This document shows positions 15,147-16,544 of a stretch of 16,544 nt of DNA, piece after piece. Each line of letters opens with the position of its first letter. Positions within the stretch are counted from its first letter, which is position 1. The stretch lies in NCBI GenBank assembly GCA_964417925.1, contig CAYQJV010000036.1, positions 1 to 16,544 of the forward strand, given 5' to 3'. The notes beneath the pieces are model-generated. The model made no database searches. It was not told where the DNA came from and was given only the letters and a program-made list of their open reading frames with translations. Source of the stretch: CAYQJV01 sp964417925. GTDB lineage: Bacteria; Hydrothermota; Tepidihabitantia; B3-TA06; CAYQJV01. The position numbers and the translations under genes are program-made.

Positions 15147-16544
15147 ATGCTTGCATTGATTTTCCTTGCCTTTCAGCAGAGGGTCAACTATAAAATTGAT
15201 GTTTTTCTTGATACAGAAAAACATGTTCTGTATGGAAAGGAGAGGATAACCTATATAAACAACTCTCCTAACACCCTTAAGGAGATGTATTTCCATCTTT
15301 ATCCAAATGCCTACAGGAAGGGTTCTGTGAGATTTAAGGAAGCAGGAAGGTTTATAGAGATAGACCACATGTATCCAGAGGGATACCGGGATGCCGGGTT
15401 TGAGGTCAAAAAGCTTGAAATAAACGGAAAAAGAGAAAGTTTCAGCATTGATGGAACCATAATGCATGTGAGTCTTGATAAACCCATAGGACCCAAGGAT
15501 ACGGCATCTTTCTACATTGAGTTTGAGGAGTATATTCCAGCGCTTTTTGCAAGATGGGGAAGGTTCAAGACAAATTATCACATCTCCCAGTGGTATCCAA
15601 AGCCCTGTGTTTATGATGAGAAGGGATGGCATCCCGATGAGTTCCATTACTATGGTGAGTTCTATGGAGAGTTTGGAGACTTTGATGTCAGCATAACGGT
15701 CCCCGCAGAGTACAAGATTGCAGCCTCAGGAGTGTGTGTTGATAAAAAGGAGGAGAAAGGTAAAAGAACAGAGAGGTTTATCATCAAAAATGCTCATGAC
15801 TTTGCATTTTGCGTTGATAAAAGATACAGGGTGAAAAGTGAAGAGGTAAGGGGAGTGAGGATTAATCTTTACTACTTCTGTTCAGAGAAGACAGCAGAAA
15901 GAGCCCTTGAGTATGCAAAAAAAGGGCTTTTATATTACTGGGATAAGTATGGTCCATACCCGTATAAGGAGATGGATGTTGTTGAAACAGAGGAAGGAGT
16001 TGCAGGAATGGAATACCCTGGGCTTGTGATGATAGGAAAGACAGCCTTTGAACTTCCAGTACTTCTTGATTTTTGGCTTGAGGATGTTATAGTTCATGAG
16101 ATAGGACACAACTGGTGGTATGGAGCAATAGCAAACAATGAAACTGATGAGGCATGGCTTGATGAGGGGATAAACACATTCTCGGACAGAAGATACATTG
16201 AGGACGCATATGGAAAAAGAAGAAATGTTTTAAGATACCCCAGGTTTTTAAAATGGCTTCCAAACATAACTCTCAGGGACATATGGGAGGAGAGCATGAT
16301 TGATATGGAAAAAAGAGGATATGGAGAGGAAATTCTTAAACCATCCCATGATTTTAGAGAACCATCCTCCTACACAGAGGCAGTGTATACAAAGGCATCC
16401 CTTGTCATGGATTTATTGAAGGATAGCCTCGGGGAAGAACTTTTTAACCGGGTGATGCGGGAGTATTACAGAAGATACAGGTTCAGGCATGTGAGCACAG
16501 AGGATTTTGTAAGCATTGTTAACGAGGTTACGGGAAAGGACTTC
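15147..16544 (+). CDS. M1-family (gluzincin) metallopeptidase, cut by the window end
   Basis: The frame is open from ATG 15147 to the last base (466 codons), so the C-terminal part is missing. It resembles M1 aminopeptidases: an N-terminal beta-saddle domain (about 12-210) and a thermolysin-like domain with VAGMEYPG (the GxMEN-equivalent substrate motif). The zinc site is HEIGH at 317-321, and Glu340 in WLDEGINTFSD follows after exactly 18 residues, the classical M1 spacing HEXXH-X18-E. It probably removes N-terminal residues from peptides. The N-terminus MLALIFLAF followed by QQRVNYKI is a minimal signal sequence, implying a periplasmic or surface place rather than the cytosol. With the upstream surface protease and the TonB/DUF4249 pair, it fits a peptide-processing pathway (inference). 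The gap to the Omp85 gene is 16 bases. Confidence 0.9.
   Translation, partial: MLALIFLAFQQRVNYKIDVFLDTEKHVLYGKERITYINNSPNTLKEMYFHLYPNAYRKGSVRFKEAGRFIEIDHMYPEGYRDAGFEVKKLEINGKRESFSIDGTIMHVSLDKPIGPKDTASFYIEFEEYIPALFARWGRFKTNYHISQWYPKPCVYDEKGWHPDEFHYYGEFYGEFGDFDVSITVPAEYKIAASGVCVDKKEEKGKRTERFIIKNAHDFAFCVDKRYRVKSEEVRGVRINLYYFCSEKTAERALEYAKKGLLYYWDKYGPYPYKEMDVVETEEGVAGMEYPGLVMIGKTAFELPVLLDFWLEDVIVHEIGHNWWYGAIANNETDEAWLDEGINTFSDRRYIEDAYGKRRNVLRYPRFLKWLPNITLRDIWEESMIDMEKRGYGEEILKPSHDFREPSSYTEAVYTKASLVMDLLKDSLGEELFNRVMREYYRRYRFRHVSTEDFVSIVNEVTGKDF

Noticed and set aside
15051..15647. Minus-strand open frame (198 codons) across the Omp85/M1 junction
   Set aside because: It is antisense to the conserved ends of both genes and crosses their ribosome-binding site; no family resemblance is visible.

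Overview
The window looks like a thermophilic-leaning, AT-rich Gram-negative bacterium. Lysine, glutamate and isoleucine are abundant, AGA/AGG arginine and ATA isoleucine codons are common, and there is an outer-membrane gene set of the kind seen in the Bacteroidota/FCB group and related candidate phyla (TonB receptor with a carboxypeptidase-regulatory-like N-terminus, DUF4249, DUF5916). A WOR-3/Hydrothermae-type lineage would fit. That is an impression from style and gene content, not a phylogenetic result.

Region 1 (1-92) is the 3' three-quarters of a 5S rRNA gene, so an rRNA operon probably enters from the left. Region 2 (97-4421, minus strand) is a tight four-gene operon. Read in its own direction it encodes a LipS1-type radical SAM enzyme, a geranylgeranyl-reductase-like flavoprotein (LipT-like), a LipS2-type radical SAM enzyme, and a lipoate-protein ligase fused to a cysteine-rich DUF116 domain. 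This matches the alternative lipoate assembly route (LipS1/LipS2 plus a dedicated ligase) rather than the LipA/LipB route. It converges on the 5S gene with only 4 bases between them.

Region 3 (4422-4539) is a compact divergent promoter region. Both outward promoters are close to sigma-70 consensus and sit so near the starts that both first genes are probably translated from leaderless mRNAs. A perfect inverted repeat overlies the -10 of the rightward promoter.

Region 4 (4540 to the right edge, plus strand) is one continuous operon of at least nine genes, with overlaps or gaps of at most 16 bases. It encodes a YtrA-type GntR repressor, an ABC ATPase, an ABC-2 permease, a DUF5916 outer-membrane barrel with a CBM9-like domain, a TonB-dependent receptor, a DUF4249 lipoprotein, a surface gluzincin peptidase with a propeller-like region and a barrel, a small single-POTRA Omp85 protein, and an M1 peptidase cut by the window edge. 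The plausible reading is a regulated envelope module for proteolysis and uptake, or for envelope stress. Two metallopeptidases, a TonB importer pair and an Omp85 protein share one repressor and one ABC transporter. Five of the exported proteins carry extremely short, uncharged signal sequences; in four of them an in-frame stop just upstream rules out a longer N-terminus.
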